DNA of 64,000 nt from Orobanche coerulescens (taxonomy: Eukaryota > Streptophyta > Magnoliopsida > Lamiales > Orobanchaceae): assembly GCA_033398695.1 (NCBI GenBank), contig CM065802.1, positions 78,788,096 to 78,852,095 on the forward strand. Reading direction: 5' to 3'. A model generated the notes under the pieces. That model worked only from the letters and a program-made list of their open reading frames with translations. It had not been told where the DNA came from and searched no databases. Below are positions 33,282-45,394 of the stretch, one piece after another. The translations under genes were made by a program, and so were the position numbers. How positions within the stretch are numbered: position 1 is the first letter of the stretch; each line of letters starts with the position of its first letter.

Positions 33282-34569
33282 CTTTCTTCAATTTCAAACA
33301 AGAACCGTACCTCCCTGTCCAGTGGTTTGATTTACGGGCTTTGCACACAGTTGGTTCGCTTGTTGGAACGTTTGTTAAATCTGATCAAAATATGATTAAT
33401 AGAACTAGATTAAATTATGCGAGAATCTTTGTTGAAGTGAATTTTAAAAATGTATTACCCAAATCGGTGGGTATTAGTTGTGATGGTGTTCTATCTGAGT
33501 TGGATGTGGAGTACGCAAAATTACCATGGTATTGCCAACATTGTCATCATGTTGGTCACGATTTAGATGCATGTTATGTTAAGAACCCGGGACTGAAACC
33601 CAAAACATTTGTCAATAAGTTTCAAAATAAGAATAATATTGATAAAGGAAAGAATAGAGGAATGGATCCCGGTTGGGAAAATTGATGTGGCTTCAACATC
33701 TAAAGGTTTTGATGAACAAATGATTATAAGCAAAAATGGGAATACCCTAAGTGGTGCTGGAAAAAATTCTACTTTGAAAAAAAGTGTGAGTGTTAGTGAT
33801 GCTTTAATTATTTCTAAAATCCCTCCCCCTAATGCTAATGAATATGATTTGAAAGTAGTGGCAGGAAACAATAACCTTGATAGCATTGAAGAAGAACAGG
33901 AAATCCAAACGGATAACAGGTTTGCTTTGCTTCAAAATTTAGAGGAACCAGAATGTTTGGCGGAGGACATTACTGGGAAAAAAATTAGTGGAAATGTTGA
34001 ACCCATGGAACAGGAACTCGAAGCTGGCCAAGATGGAAAAAAAGGGGAACCCGAGAACCTGGGTTCAGGTCATAAGCGGGCTGCCTTAAAGCAGCCATCT
34101 TCCTCTTCTTGCATCCCTCCCCCTATTTTATTTGATAAAATGCTTGATAATGTGTTAGTTGATGAATGTGATGAGTCGTCTAATAGTTCTGGAACCCAGC
34201 CCTTATAGGAGTGTCCTGATACCTGTAGGGGCATCACTCAAGATCCCCTAAAATTCCCCTTGATTCAGAATCAATTATCCTCGGATGATGAATCTGAACC
34301 CAGGGAAATTAAGGACGATGTTGGTGAGGGTGATTCGGTCATGGTTGAGCAATCCCTCTCGGAGGGGAATGAATCTAAACAACCGGATACTAAAAATAAA
34401 CTTTTGCTTGCCCTTCCGGTTGAAATTCCGGTCGAAATTGAGATAAGACCGGAAGTGTCTATATCGTCTAAAAATCGTCTAAAAAATCGGCTAAAAAATC
34501 TAAGAAAGAGAGATCTAGCTATACCACTTTTAAAATGGCCACTCGTCGAACCGGTACTAATGGTTAATT
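33282..34569 (+). pseudogene. LINE ORF1 (CCHC protein), copy 1, frameshifted
   Basis: Encodes LPVQWFDLRALHTVGSLVGTFVK...YARIFVEVNF...LPKSVGI, the DUF4283-type ORF1 of plant L1 LINEs. A zinc knuckle CQHCHHVGHDLDAC and a long acidic tail follow. Compared with copy 2 it has a 30-bp in-frame deletion near 33310, an extra A near 33680 that shifts the frame, and a missing A near 34471. That last change puts the ORF1 tail in frame with ORF2. The stop TAG after SGTQPL (34208) is shared with copy 2. The N-terminus is absent because the LINE was 5'-truncated. Confidence 0.82.
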
Positions 34570-34780
34570 TAATTATATGGAATGTTAGAGGTATTGGGAA
34601 TGACTCAGCCCAAAAAATTGTTAAATTATTTAAAAAAGATCATCGCCTTAATATTTTGGCTCTTATTGAGCCCAAAGTGGATTTAAATGCTGCGTATTAT
34701 TGTAGATTATTTGGATTTGATAAAGTTTTTGTTAACCAAAATAATCACATTTGGATTTTCTCGGACGTTAACACTAATAT
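34560..34780 (+). pseudogene. LINE ORF2 start: endonuclease domain, copy 1 (cut by gypsy element)
   Basis: Starts MVNLIIWNVRGIGNDSAQKIVKLFKKDHRLNILALIEPKVD, the N-terminus of an AP-type endonuclease of plant L1 LINEs. It overlaps the end of ORF1. It is cut at TNI by the gypsy element (target duplication AATAT) and resumes at 45395. Confidence 0.88.
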
Positions 34781-37643
34781 TGTAACACCCCAACCCGACA
34801 AGGGTAGAAGTGCCACAAGGATGGTGACATATCAAAGCATACATACATAATATCATACACAGCGGAAGTCTTAAACATAATTCAATCAGAAAGATCAAGC
34901 CAACACAGCTTAAGTCGAAGTACATAAGTTAAATGATGAAGAAAATAATCCAAAGGAAAAATAAGAACATAATCCAATTCCAAAGTCATAACATAGGGTG
35001 GTCATCTAAGGTAAAAGCTTCATCATAAGCTCTAACTCTCATCCCATAGCAAAAGCCCAGCTCCTATCTTAGAAACCTGCCGCAGGGAAAAGGAAATGCG
35101 GCTGAGCTTAAAAAGCCCAGTGAACAGATACATAAACAAAGCAACGATAATGAAACAGAACCGAAATATAGTGCATTGGGGAATATCATAAGGAATAAAC
35201 AAATGAATAATAGAAATGAAAGGATATGATAGTCATCTACCACGAGCCCAGAAACATATCATATCATATCATATAAGCCGTCAATATCATAATCTCATAT
35301 TCTGAGGGGATAACTCTTAGGCTACCAGATAATATGAGGGGTGTCCTCATGTATCATAAAGTGGAGTGATCGGCTCCCGAAGTTGTGAAAGGCATGTATA
35401 GCACACGGTGCACCACCGTACGGATATCATAAACATAATCATAGTTAAATCCACTAAACAGTAATGATCTAGGATGCATCCATACGCCCCACGTAAATCG
35501 ATTGGCCATAATAAATCATATCATAAGTGTGCACATAATATAATGTAAGGGGACGGTGTAGCCAAATCACTAGGGCCACACACTAGTCATGCTGGTGCAT
35601 CACGACACGCCTATGGTACCTCCATAGGTAGGAAACAGAAATGGCTCGGGTATCAAACTAAGAGTCAGTCTCATATCATACAAAAGGTCATATGGCAAAT
35701 GTGTATCTCAGAATCGTATCAAAGTTCAATCAAAGGGAACATAGCAATGGCTTGGGGAATCTTAAGTGTACCATATTTCCAAAGTCATAATAGCATAATG
35801 GAGCCTTTACTGAAAAGGCAGAGTATCCGTACCTTATTGCAAGCACAGAAAATAGAAGCAAACTCAGAAAACAGATGTGGCTCAGGACCTCTCCTTCTTC
35901 ACACCTAGAGGAGAAGAGGGGGAATCATAACTTTGCATTTTATACCCTTTACTTCCCAAAATTACACTTTAAACCTTTTAGTATTCAAAGTTACACATTA
36001 AACCCTTAACTTATCCATTTTACATAATGAGCACTTATTTTATTAAATTATTCGAATGGATACTCAAGTATTTATAATTTACACATTAAGTCCCTCAAGT
36101 TATTAAAGTTACATATTTAACCCTTAAATTTACAATTTCAATCTTTAATTATTAATAGTTACATATTAGGCCATTAAATTATCAAAATAACACATAACCC
36201 CCGGAATATATTAAATTACTCAAATCAGTCCCAAGTTTCTGAAAATTACATGTTTAGTCCCTCTCTTTTAATTATTTTCAAAACAAACCCTAATTAGGTT
36301 TAAAATACATTTTAATCCATTTAATTGTAAAACTTACACTTAACACCCACAAGTTATATTTTATTCAAATTATATACAGCTCAAATAAAGTTCCAGAATT
36401 AACCCTTAAGTTTTAAAGTTTACAAAACTCACCCAAAACATTTATATACAAATCGTATAAACCAAAAACAAAGGGATTAGAAACCCTAATCCTTCTAATC
36501 AATTCTCAATCATCATCTCATCATTAATATCATTAATTAACACCATTTCCAGCCCTAAACCAAAACCCTAGATCCCACGATTTATTTTCCTTTTTCTCTT
36601 TATACGATTTATACAAAATTCAATAAATCAAAATAATTTCGAAACACATGTTTTAAGCCATGACAATTCTTTCCAACAGTTTTCCAGATCATATTACATC
36701 ATAATAAGTGTATAATAATTTTATTAATAATTATTCTGGATCGGAGCATATATTTCACATTTAAACACGTTTTTAGGGTTTTAAATCACGAAAACGATGT
36801 AGAGCATGCATGGATCGAATCAACCATTTTATTTGATGTTTATATGATGTAAGGGACCTGAGAAAAAAATACCAAACCAAGGATTGAATGTGTGGAAAAG
36901 GCTGCACGATTTGTTGTATACGCGTATGAGCAAAAACGAACCAGAAATCCACACGACTCCAAAAGCTTCTCCACTACCTTTCTATCATTTTTACCAGAGT
37001 ATAAATGATATGAGGATTATGAGAAAAATCATTAACGAATTTTAGGGAGGTCGAACAGATCATAAACGAATTACCTTGTTTATAGGGCTCGACAAAAGAA
37101 AACCAAAGCCACGATCGATCCAAGCTTCAACAATTCAAAAGGGTATTTTTCTAGGACTTCTTGGATGTTGTTTGATCACAGAAAAATGCTTAGGAGTGTT
37201 GTGAATGTCGAATGGAGGCTATGAGAATTGTTGTGTGTGTTATGAAAATCGGCAAATTAGGGTTTTGTGGAGAAAAGATATGGATTGACTTTTTAAAAGG
37301 GAAAACCGTGTGATGAGGGGAGGGCCTGGTCCAGAAAATTCGTGATTATAGGTGGGAGGATATTTGGTGATAATTATCTTCCATATTTAGAAAGATATCT
37401 ATCATTTTAAATCAATTAAATCATAAAACAAATGCATTTTGTGTCCATCGGCCCTATGAGGGTATTTGGTAATTTTGTAACTTTTATAAATGTTAAATGA
37501 AGTTGTTAAAATTACTTTGGATCATAACTTATTCATTGTTAGAAGTTTGGAATTATTTGGATACTTTATAAGCTTTTAATTAAATTTTAAACTTGTAGGG
37601 GTATTTTGGTCTTTTCACATGTTCTCAGATTTTAGGTGTTACA
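34781..37643 (-). repeat. 3' LTR of the full-length gypsy element
   Basis: On the - strand runs from TGTAACACC (37643) to GGGGTGTTACA (34781). It contains ATCATATCATATCAT microsatellite runs (about 35258-35278) and a degenerate array of 30-45 bp units with TTACACATTAAACCC words (about 35940-36430). Short open frames here repeat in the other LTR and are not genes. Confidence 0.92.
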
Positions 37644-37682
37644 ACTTCTTCCCTCTAAAAAGAAAATTTCGTCTTGAAATTT
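37644..37682 (-). promoter_or_regulatory. Polypurine tract and hairpin of the full-length gypsy element
   Basis: On the - strand a hairpin AAATTTC-AAGAC-GAAATTT (37682-37664) is followed by the purine-rich AGAGGGAAGAAGT next to the LTR. It corresponds to the hairpins at 1143 and 11743. Confidence 0.75.
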
Positions 37683-39052
37683 GAAAGGAATCGAAATGAA
37701 ACGAATCGAAACATAACGGAGACATACCGATCGTAATACAAAGTGAGGATAACTAGCTCGAATAGACTCCTCGGTTTCCCGGGTAGCTTCCGCTCTGGGT
37801 GGTTCCGCCAAAGAATCTTAACGAAAGGAATAACTTTACGCCTCATAACTCGCTCTTGGCGATCAAGAACGACTTAGGCTCCTCCGGAAGAGACATATCG
37901 GATGAATCGATCGAAAGGATAGGACACCACATGCAAAGGATGGTAATTGTATCCCTCGGAAGAGATACATGAAAGACGTCGTGAACATGTGATAACTGCG
38001 GAGGAAGAGCCAAACGATACGAAACCTCTCCAATGCGCTCCAAAATTTCAAACGGTCCAATGAATCGAGGACTAAGCTTGCCCTTGATCCCGAAACGTTT
38101 AACTCCACGAAACGGCGAAACTTTAAGGAATACTCGATCACCAACCCGAAATTCTAAGTCACGCCGATGCTTATCAGCATAACTCTTTTGACGCGCACGT
38201 GCTTCCTTCAATTTTTCCCTAGCAACATCCACTTTCTCGGTAGCAATCTGAACTAACTCCGGACCTTCAATAATGCGCTCACCAACCTCATCCCAACAAA
38301 CTGGAGCTCTGCACTTCCTACCATACAACATCTCGAAAGGAGCCATACGAATACTCGCGTGCCACCGTTGTTGTATGCAAACTCAACCAAACACAAATAT
38401 TCGTCCCAGCTACTAGTCCACTCTAAAGCACATGCCCTCAACATATCCTCTAATGTCTGGATGGTCCTCTCCGACTGACCATCTGTCGAGGGTGAAAAGC
38501 CGTCTTGAACTTAAGGCGCGTACCCCATGCCTTATGCAAGCCCTTCCGAAACGAGATGTAAACCGTGGGTCTCTATCTGATATGATAGCCGTAGGCATAC
38601 CATGAAGCCTAACGATCTCTGCTGAAATATGTCCGCCAAATTACTAACTCGTAGTCCACACGAATAGGGAGAAAGTGAGCAGACTTGGTTAGTCGATCAA
38701 CAACCACTCAAATCGCATCATGCTTCTTACGGGTAAGAGGTAAACCCGTAACGAAATCCATGGAAATCTCTTCCCACTTCCACTTCGGAATCTCCAATGG
38801 CCGCAATAACCCACTCGCTCTTTGATGCTCAATCTTTACTTGCGGCAAGTCAAACACTTCGATACAAACAACGCCACATCATGTTTCATACCACTCCACC
38901 AAAAATGTTGTTTAAGATCCCTATACATCTTGGTAGAACCGGGATGAATAGTGAACGGGAACTATGAGCCTCGATAGAATAATCTCTCGAAGTTCCGGAT
39001 CGTTAGGAACACAAAGACGATCCTCAAACCAAACCACACCAAATTCGTCAAC
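37683..39052 (-). pseudogene. Integrase and chromodomain region of the full-length gypsy element (several frameshifts)
   Basis: Pieces in different frames read [80 protein letters not shown], then MAPFEMLYGRKCRAPVCWDEVGERIIEGPELV...RVGDRVFLKVSPFRGVKRFG...LSPRFIGPFEILERIGEVSYRLALPP and a chromodomain-like tail (VMRRKVIPFVKILWRNHPER). The order is that of a normal integrase. At least five single-base shifts break it within 1.4 kb, although the upstream frame is clean over 3.3 kb. Confidence 0.88.
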
Positions 39053-42000
39053 TCAACTCGATTGTTTGCCTTCCTCAACATTTTGAACTATAGACCACGA
39101 TTCACCATCCTCCTTCTGAGCTTCCTTTATTCGCAAGATGAGATTGGACTCAACTTTAAGACTAGCCCAATAACCATCCTGACCTCGAATACAAAACTCC
39201 ACATCCAGAAGCTCTAAGTCATGCAGAACACGAGGATCAAACTCTACACTCGCAACCATACCAGACTTCCTACTAAGAGCATCCGCGACTACATTCGCCT
39301 TACCGGGATGATACTGAATATTAACATCATAGTCCTTCAGGAGTTCTAACCACCGCCTCTGTCTCATATTTAGTTCCTTCTGAGTGAAAATGTATTTAAG
39401 ACTCTTGTGATCGGTGAAAATGTCACAAGACTCTCCATACATATAATGGCGCCAAATCTTTAGCGCGAAAACCACAGCTGCTAACTCTAGATCATGTGTT
39501 GGATAATTCACCTCGTGAGGTTTCAACTGCCTCGAAGCATAAGCAATCACCTTCCCGTGTTGCGTCAACACACATCCCAAACCTTTCTTCGATGCATCAC
39601 TATATATTTGAAAACCACCTGAACCAGATGGAAGAGTCAAAATAGGTGCAGACACTAAACGTTTCTTCAACTCCTCGAAACTACTTTCCCTCTCATCAGT
39701 CGAAACAAACTTCTCTTCTTTCCTCATCAATTGTGTTAAAGGCAAAGCGAGACGCGAAAAGCCTTCAACAAATCTCCTATAATACCCAGCAAGACCCAGA
39801 AAACTCCTTACTTCCGTCACGGTTGTAGGTCTCGGCCATTTTGTGATAGCCTCAACCTTCGCAGGGTCCATAGTAATACCGTCCGCAGAAACAATGTGAC
39901 CCAAGAAAGCTACTCGATCCAACCAAAACTCGCACTTCGAAAACTTCGCATATAATTTCTGCTGTCGAAGAACCTCCAGAACCATACTAAGATGTTGCTC
40001 GTGTTCCTCCTCGGACTTAGAATACACAAGGATGTCATCAATGAAGACAATGACGAACTTATCGAGGAATTCGTGAAATACCCGGTTCATAAGGTCCATG
40101 AAAACTGCAGGAGCATTGGTCAACCCGAAAGGCATAACCAAGAATTCATAATGACCGTACCGAGTTCGGAAAGCCGTTTTAGGAACATCTTGCTCCCTCA
40201 CCCGAAGTTGGTGATAACCGGACCTCAGATCAATCTTAGAGAAATGCCTCGCCCCTTGCAATTGGTCAAATAGATCATCAATGCGTGGAAGAGGGTAACG
40301 GTTATGGATTGTGATACGGTTAAGTTCCCGATAATCAATACAAAGACGCATGCTTCCATCCTTCTTCTTAACAAACAATACGGGAGCACCCCATGGAGAC
40401 ACACTCGGACGAATGAATCCGTTATCTAACAATTCTTGCAATTGCTCCTTCAGTTCTTTCAATTCGATCGGTGCCATACGGTATGGAGCTTTAGATATGG
40501 GTTCAAGACCTAATCGGATCGACATCAACTCAATTTCTCGAACAGGAGGAATACCAGGAAGTTCATCTGGAAACACATCAGTAAAATCGCGCACAACGCG
40601 AATACCATCAATGCTCGGAACATCCACAAAAGTATCCTTGATAGAAGCAAGGAAACCAATACAGCCATGTGAAATCAGTGTTCGGGCTTTCATAGCCGAA
40701 ATAATCTTTACGGATTTCAGAGGTTGTGAACCAGAATAGACAAAATCAGGATGATGAAGATTACCAAAGATCACTTTACGAGCATGACAATCAATGGTCG
40801 CTTTATGAGCAACCAACCAGTCCATGCCCAGAATAATATCAAAGTCAATCATATCGATGGGAAGAAGGTTCGCAGCACGAATACGATCATCAAAACGAAG
40901 AGGGCAATTCACATACTCAACATCAATAATCACATGAGTTTTCATCGGAGTAGCAATAGATATACGGTTCATTAGTTGTGTTGGGGTTATGTTTATTTTA
41001 TTTGCAAGTGAAGTAGATATTATGGAATGTGTAGCACCGGTGTCAAATAAAACAAAGACAGTACGATCTCCAATATAAAGAAAGCCCGTAATAGTACCTG
41101 AGGAACCAGCTGCCTGATCACGAGTCATAGAGTAGACCCTGCCTGAATTTGGAGCAGTCCTATCATCAATCTTAGGTCCACCAGTCTTCTTCTTAGGGCA
41201 ATCGATGACTTTATGATGAGTAGATCCACACCCGAAACAACCACCAGAAGCTCTATAACAAGGACCCGGATGAGTCTTCCCACAAGAAGGACATGTAGGA
41301 GGAGGGGGTAGAGCTTCAATCTTCTTCTGACCCAACGATCCCGACTGCTGATACTGCTGAGAGTCCCTACGTCGGTTGTTATTACTCTGCCCTTGACGAT
41401 CACCACCATACCTACCAGTATCCCGACGATCCTGGTTCCTGTAATCCTGCTGTCTATTATTATAACCACGGTCCTGACGACCCCTCTGATCATACCCCTG
41501 GTCCTGTCGACCCCGAGAATCCTGCTTATGGTCCTGCCGACCATGACTACGAGAATCCACCCTGTTACCATCCCTATCACGCTTATAAGACACCCGATCC
41601 GCATGTAGTAACTCAATGTTGCGGGCGGCATCCTGCACTCCAGCAACATCCTCAAAAGTAGTGTTAACGATCTTGTCCAACACCCACTTCTTCAAAGCCC
41701 ACTTAAAATGACGTGCCTGACGCACAGCATCACCAGTAACCTCTGGCCCAACAAAACTGGCCAAACGCAAGAATCTCTGCATAAACTCTCCGGATGACTC
41801 CTGATCACCCTGACGAATCAACCCATACTCTCTCTCATACCTTAACTGTTCTGCCATAGGAAGATACTGTCTGTAAAATGCCTCAATGAAATCGGCCCAC
41901 GGACAAGTCTCAGCAAAATCACCTTCTTTGGCCTGAACAAGAGCAGTCCACCAGTTCTGAGCATCACCTTCCAATTTGAATGTAGCCAAACGAGTTTTAA

Positions 42001-42364
42001 ACTCGTCACCACATCCCAGAACACGAAACAATTTCTCAACATGTGTGATCCAGTCCTCCGCTTCATGGGGAGTAGCAGCGGACTTGAATGAGAGAGGCTT
42101 GAGCTTGTTAAACCTCTCGATCCACACATGGATACCAGCTGGGGGAGCATGAGGTGGGGTATTAGGTTGACCATTTGGTGGAGTAGGAGGTCTAGCACCA
42201 CCACCAGAAGGATTCGGCCTATTCCTGAAGTTATTGGCCACTTCAACCACTACTCGTGGAATAGCAGCTTCCACAGCAGCGTTAATCATAGCTTGGAAAT
42301 CAGGGGCACCATTATCCCCATCAGTGTACTGAGTAAAGCGGGTGTTCACCATCTGAATGATCAT
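39053..42364 (-). CDS. Gag-Pol polyprotein (gag, protease, RT, RNase H), 1103 codons
   Basis: Gag lies at about residues 1-400, with the capsid motif [10 protein letters not shown], an Arg/Asp/Gln-rich linker with repeated RQDRGY units, and a zinc knuckle [14 protein letters not shown] near residue 378. The aspartic protease has [11 protein letters not shown] near residue 440 and [10 protein letters not shown]. The reverse transcriptase has [40 protein letters not shown] and FIDDILVYS near residue 775. RNase H has [15 protein letters not shown] near residue 920 and [11 protein letters not shown]. All catalytic residues I can see are present. It ends in the linker before integrase at a stop where intact relatives continue, so the frame is complete only up to there. 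The start was chosen at the first Met before [14 protein letters not shown] may be the true one. Confidence 0.95.
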   Translation of the reverse strand: MIIQMVNTRFTQYTDGDNGAPDFQAMINAAVEAAIPRVVVEVANNFRNRPNPSGGGARPPTPPNGQPNTPPHAPPAGIHVWIERFNKLKPLSFKSAATPHEAEDWITHVEKLFRVLGCGDEFKTRLATFKLEGDAQNWWTALVQAKEGDFAETCPWADFIEAFYRQYLPMAEQLRYEREYGLIRQGDQESSGEFMQRFLRLASFVGPEVTGDAVRQARHFKWALKKWVLDKIVNTTFEDVAGVQDAARNIELLHADRVSYKRDRDGNRVDSRSHGRQDHKQDSRGRQDQGYDQRGRQDRGYNNRQQDYRNQDRRDTGRYGGDRQGQSNNNRRRDSQQYQQSGSLGQKKIEALPPPPTCPSCGKTHPGPCYRASGGCFGCGSTHHKVIDCPKKKTGGPKIDDRTAPNSGRVYSMTRDQAAGSSGTITGFLYIGDRTVFVLFDTGATHSIISTSLANKINITPTQLMNRISIATPMKTHVIIDVEYVNCPLRFDDRIRAANLLPIDMIDFDIILGMDWLVAHKATIDCHARKVIFGNLHHPDFVYSGSQPLKSVKIISAMKARTLISHGCIGFLASIKDTFVDVPSIDGIRVVRDFTDVFPDELPGIPPVREIELMSIRLGLEPISKAPYRMAPIELKELKEQLQELLDNGFIRPSVSPWGAPVLFVKKKDGSMRLCIDYRELNRITIHNRYPLPRIDDLFDQLQGARHFSKIDLRSGYHQLRVREQDVPKTAFRTRYGHYEFLVMPFGLTNAPAVFMDLMNRVFHEFLDKFVIVFIDDILVYSKSEEEHEQHLSMVLEVLRQQKLYAKFSKCEFWLDRVAFLGHIVSADGITMDPAKVEAITKWPRPTTVTEVRSFLGLAGYYRRFVEGFSRLALPLTQLMRKEEKFVSTDERESSFEELKKRLVSAPILTLPSGSGGFQIYSDASKKGLGCVLTQHGKVIAYASRQLKPHEVNYPTHDLELAAVVFALKIWRHYMYGESCDIFTDHKSLKYIFTQKELNMRQRRWLELLKDYDVNIQYHPGKANVVADALSRKSGMVASVEFDPRVLHDLELLDVEFCIRGQDGYWASLKVESNLILRIKEAQKEDGESWSIVQNVEEGKQSS

Positions 42365-42523
42365 GGAAAGGGATTAGCAAAACATAAGAGAAAATAAGCA
42401 CGAAATGGAAGACGAAGCAGAAACCTATGTTACCCAAATCCTCACCAGTCAAACCTAAAGTCTTAAGGGTCAAATCCTAAGGTCCATAAGACTCGCAGGC
42501 CATGTTTATGTACTACAGTCGCA

Positions 42524-42542
42524 CTGGTCTCCGATACCATAA
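42524..42542 (-). promoter_or_regulatory. Primer-binding site of the full-length gypsy element
   Basis: On the - strand, ATGGTATCGGAGACCAG follows the LTR end by two bases. It is a variant of the initiator-Met site TGGTATCAGAGC. The leader 42365-42523 holds no gene. Confidence 0.8.
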
Positions 42543-45394
42543 TTGTAACACCCCAACCCGACAAGGGTAGAAGTGCCACAAGGATGGTGACATATCAAAG
42601 CATACATACATAATATCATACACAGTGGAAGTCTTAAACATAATTGATCGAAAGATCAAGCCAACACGGCTTAAGTCGAAGTACATAAGTTAAATGATGA
42701 AGAAAATAATCCAAAGGAAAATAAGAACATAATCGATTCCAAAGTCATAACATAGGGTGGTCATCTAAGGTAAAAGCTTCATCATAAGCTCTAACTCTCA
42801 TCCCATAGCAAAAGCCCGGCTCTATCTTAGAAACCTGCCGCAGGAAAAGGAAATGCGGGTGAGCTTAAAAGCCCAGTGAATGATAAATAAACAAAGCAAC
42901 GATAATGAAACAGAACAAATATAGTGCATTGGGAATATCATAAGGAATAAACAAATGAATAATAGAAATGAAAGGATAGGATAGTCATCTACCACGAGCC
43001 CGAAACATATCATATCATATCATATAAGCCGTCAATATCATAATCTCATAATCGGAGGATACCTCTTAGGCAACCAGATAATATGAGGGGTGTCCTCATG
43101 TATCATAAAGTGGAGTGATCGGCTCCCGGAAGTTGTGAAAGGCATGTATAGCACACAGTACCGGTCACCAGACGGATATCATAAACATAATCATAGTTAA
43201 ATCCACTAAATGAAGCAGATCTAGGATGCATCCATCGCCCCCACGAAATCGATTGGCCATAATAAATCATATCATAAGTGTGCACATAATATAACGAAGG
43301 GACGGTGTAGCCAAATCACTAGGGCCACACACTAGTCATGCCGGTGGTGCATCACATACACGCCTATGGTACCTCCATAGGTAGGAAACAAATGGCTCGG
43401 GTATCAAACTAAGAGTCAGGTCTCATATCATACAAAAGGTCATATGGCAAATGTGTATCTCAGAATCGTATCAAAGTTCAATCAAAGGGAACATAGCAAT
43501 GGCTTGGGGAATCTTAAGTGTACCATATTTCCAAAGTCATAATAGCATAATGGAGCCTTTACTGAAAAGGCAGAGTATCCGTACCTTATTGCAAGCACAA
43601 AAAATAGAAGCAAACTCAGAAAACAGATGTGGCTCAGGACCTCTCCTTCTTCACACCTAGAGGAGAAGAGGGGGAATCATAACTTTGCATTTTATACCCT
43701 TTACTTCCCAAAATTACACTTTAAACCTTTTAGTATTCAAAGTTACACATTAAACCCTTAACTTATCCATTTTACATAATGAGCACTTATTTTATTAAAT
43801 TATTCGAATGGATACTCAAGTATTTATAATTTACACATTAAGTCCCTCAAGTTATTAAAGTTACATATTTAACCCTTAAATTTACAATTTCAATCTTTAA
43901 TTATTAATAGTTACATATTAGGCCATTAAATTATCAAAATAACACATAACCCCCGGAATATATTAAATTACTCAAATCAGTCCCAAGTTTCTAAAAATTA
44001 CATGTTTAGTCCCTCTCTTTTAATTATTTTCAAAACAAACCCTAATTAGGTTTAAAATACATTTTAATCCATTTAATTGCAAAACTTACACTTAACACCC
44101 ACAAGTAATATTTTATTCGAATTATATACAGCTCAAATAAAGTTCCAGAATTAACCCTTAAGTTTTAAAGTTTACAAAACTCACCCAAAACATTTATATA
44201 CAAATCATATAAACCAAAAACAAAGGGATTAGAAACCCTAATCCTTCTAATCAATTCTCAATCATCATCTCATCATTAATATCATTAATTAACACCATTT
44301 CCAGCCCTAAACCAAAACCCTAGATCCCACGATTTATTTTCCTTTTTCTCTTTATACGATTTATACAAAATTCAATAAATCAAAATAATTTCGAAACACA
44401 TGTTTTAAGCCATGACAGTTCTTTCCAACATTTTTCCAGATCATATTACATCATAATAACTGTATAATAATTTTATTAATAATTATTCTGGATCGGAGCA
44501 TATATTTCACATTTAAACACGTTTTTAGGGTTTTAAATCACGAAAACGATGTAGAGCATGCATGGATCGAATCAACCATTTTATTTGATGTTTATATGAT
44601 GTAAGGGACCTGAGAAAAAATACCAAACCAAGGATTGAATGTGTGGAAAAGGCTGCACGATTTGTTGTATACGCGTATGAGCAAAAACGAACCAGAAATC
44701 CACACGACTCCAAAAGCTTCTCCACGACCTTTCTATAATTTTTCCCAGAGTATAAATGATATGAGGATTATGAGAAAAATCATAAACGAATTTTAGGGAG
44801 GTCGAACAGATCATAAACGAATTACCTTGTTTATAGGGCTCGACAAAAGAAAACCAAAGCCACGATCGATCCAAGCTTCAACAATTCAAAAGGGTATTTT
44901 TCTAGGACTTCTTGGATGTTTTTTGATCACATAAAAATGCTTAGGAGTGTTGTGAATGTCGAATGGAGGCTATGAGAATTGTTGTGTGTGTTATGAAAAT
45001 CGGTAAATTAGGGTTTTGTGGAGAAAAGATATGGATTGACTTTTTAAAAGGGAAAACCGTGTGATGAGGGGAGGGCCTGGTCCAGAAAATTCGTGATTAT
45101 AGGTGGGAGGATATTTGGTGATAATTATCTTCCATATTTATAAAGATATCTATCATTTTAAATCAATTAAATCATAAAATAAATGCATTTTGTGTCCATC
45201 GGCCCTATGAGGGTATTTGGTAATTTTGTAACTTTTATAAATGTTAAATGAAGTTGTTAAAATTACTTTGGATCATAACTTGTTCATTGTTAGAAGTTTG
45301 GAATTATTTGGATACTTTATAAGCTTTTAATTAAATTTTAAACTTGTAGGGGTATTTTGGTCTTTTCACATGTTCTCAGATTTTAGGTGTTACA
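42543..45394 (-). repeat. 5' LTR of the full-length gypsy element
   Basis: Matches 34781-37643 along its length. From about 43450 to 45394 the two LTRs differ at only scattered bases. From about 42640 to 43420 there are small insertions, deletions and substitutions every few tens of bases. Ends are TGTAACACCCC and GGTGTTACA. Confidence 0.92.

Larger units (their letters stand above)
34781..45394 (-). mobile_element. Full-length Ty3/gypsy chromovirus-type retrotransposon
   Basis: Two LTRs of about 2.86 kb enclose primer site, gag-pol and polypurine tract on the - strand. AATAT flanks both ends (34776-34780 and 45395-45399). The uninterrupted target is seen in copy 2 at about 52796-52805. The long gag-protease-RT-RNase H frame is open, but the integrase part is broken. 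It inserted into LINE ORF2 after the tandem duplication. Confidence 0.95.

Noticed and set aside
35699..35908. 69-codon frame repeated exactly at 43451-43660
   Set aside because: Both lie at the same place in the two LTRs of one element, so identity comes from LTR duplication. No domain and no coding signal.
41125..41655. 176-codon - strand frame rich in Arg, Ile and Val
   Set aside because: It is a shadow of the Arg/Asp/Gln-rich gag region in the main 1103-codon frame.
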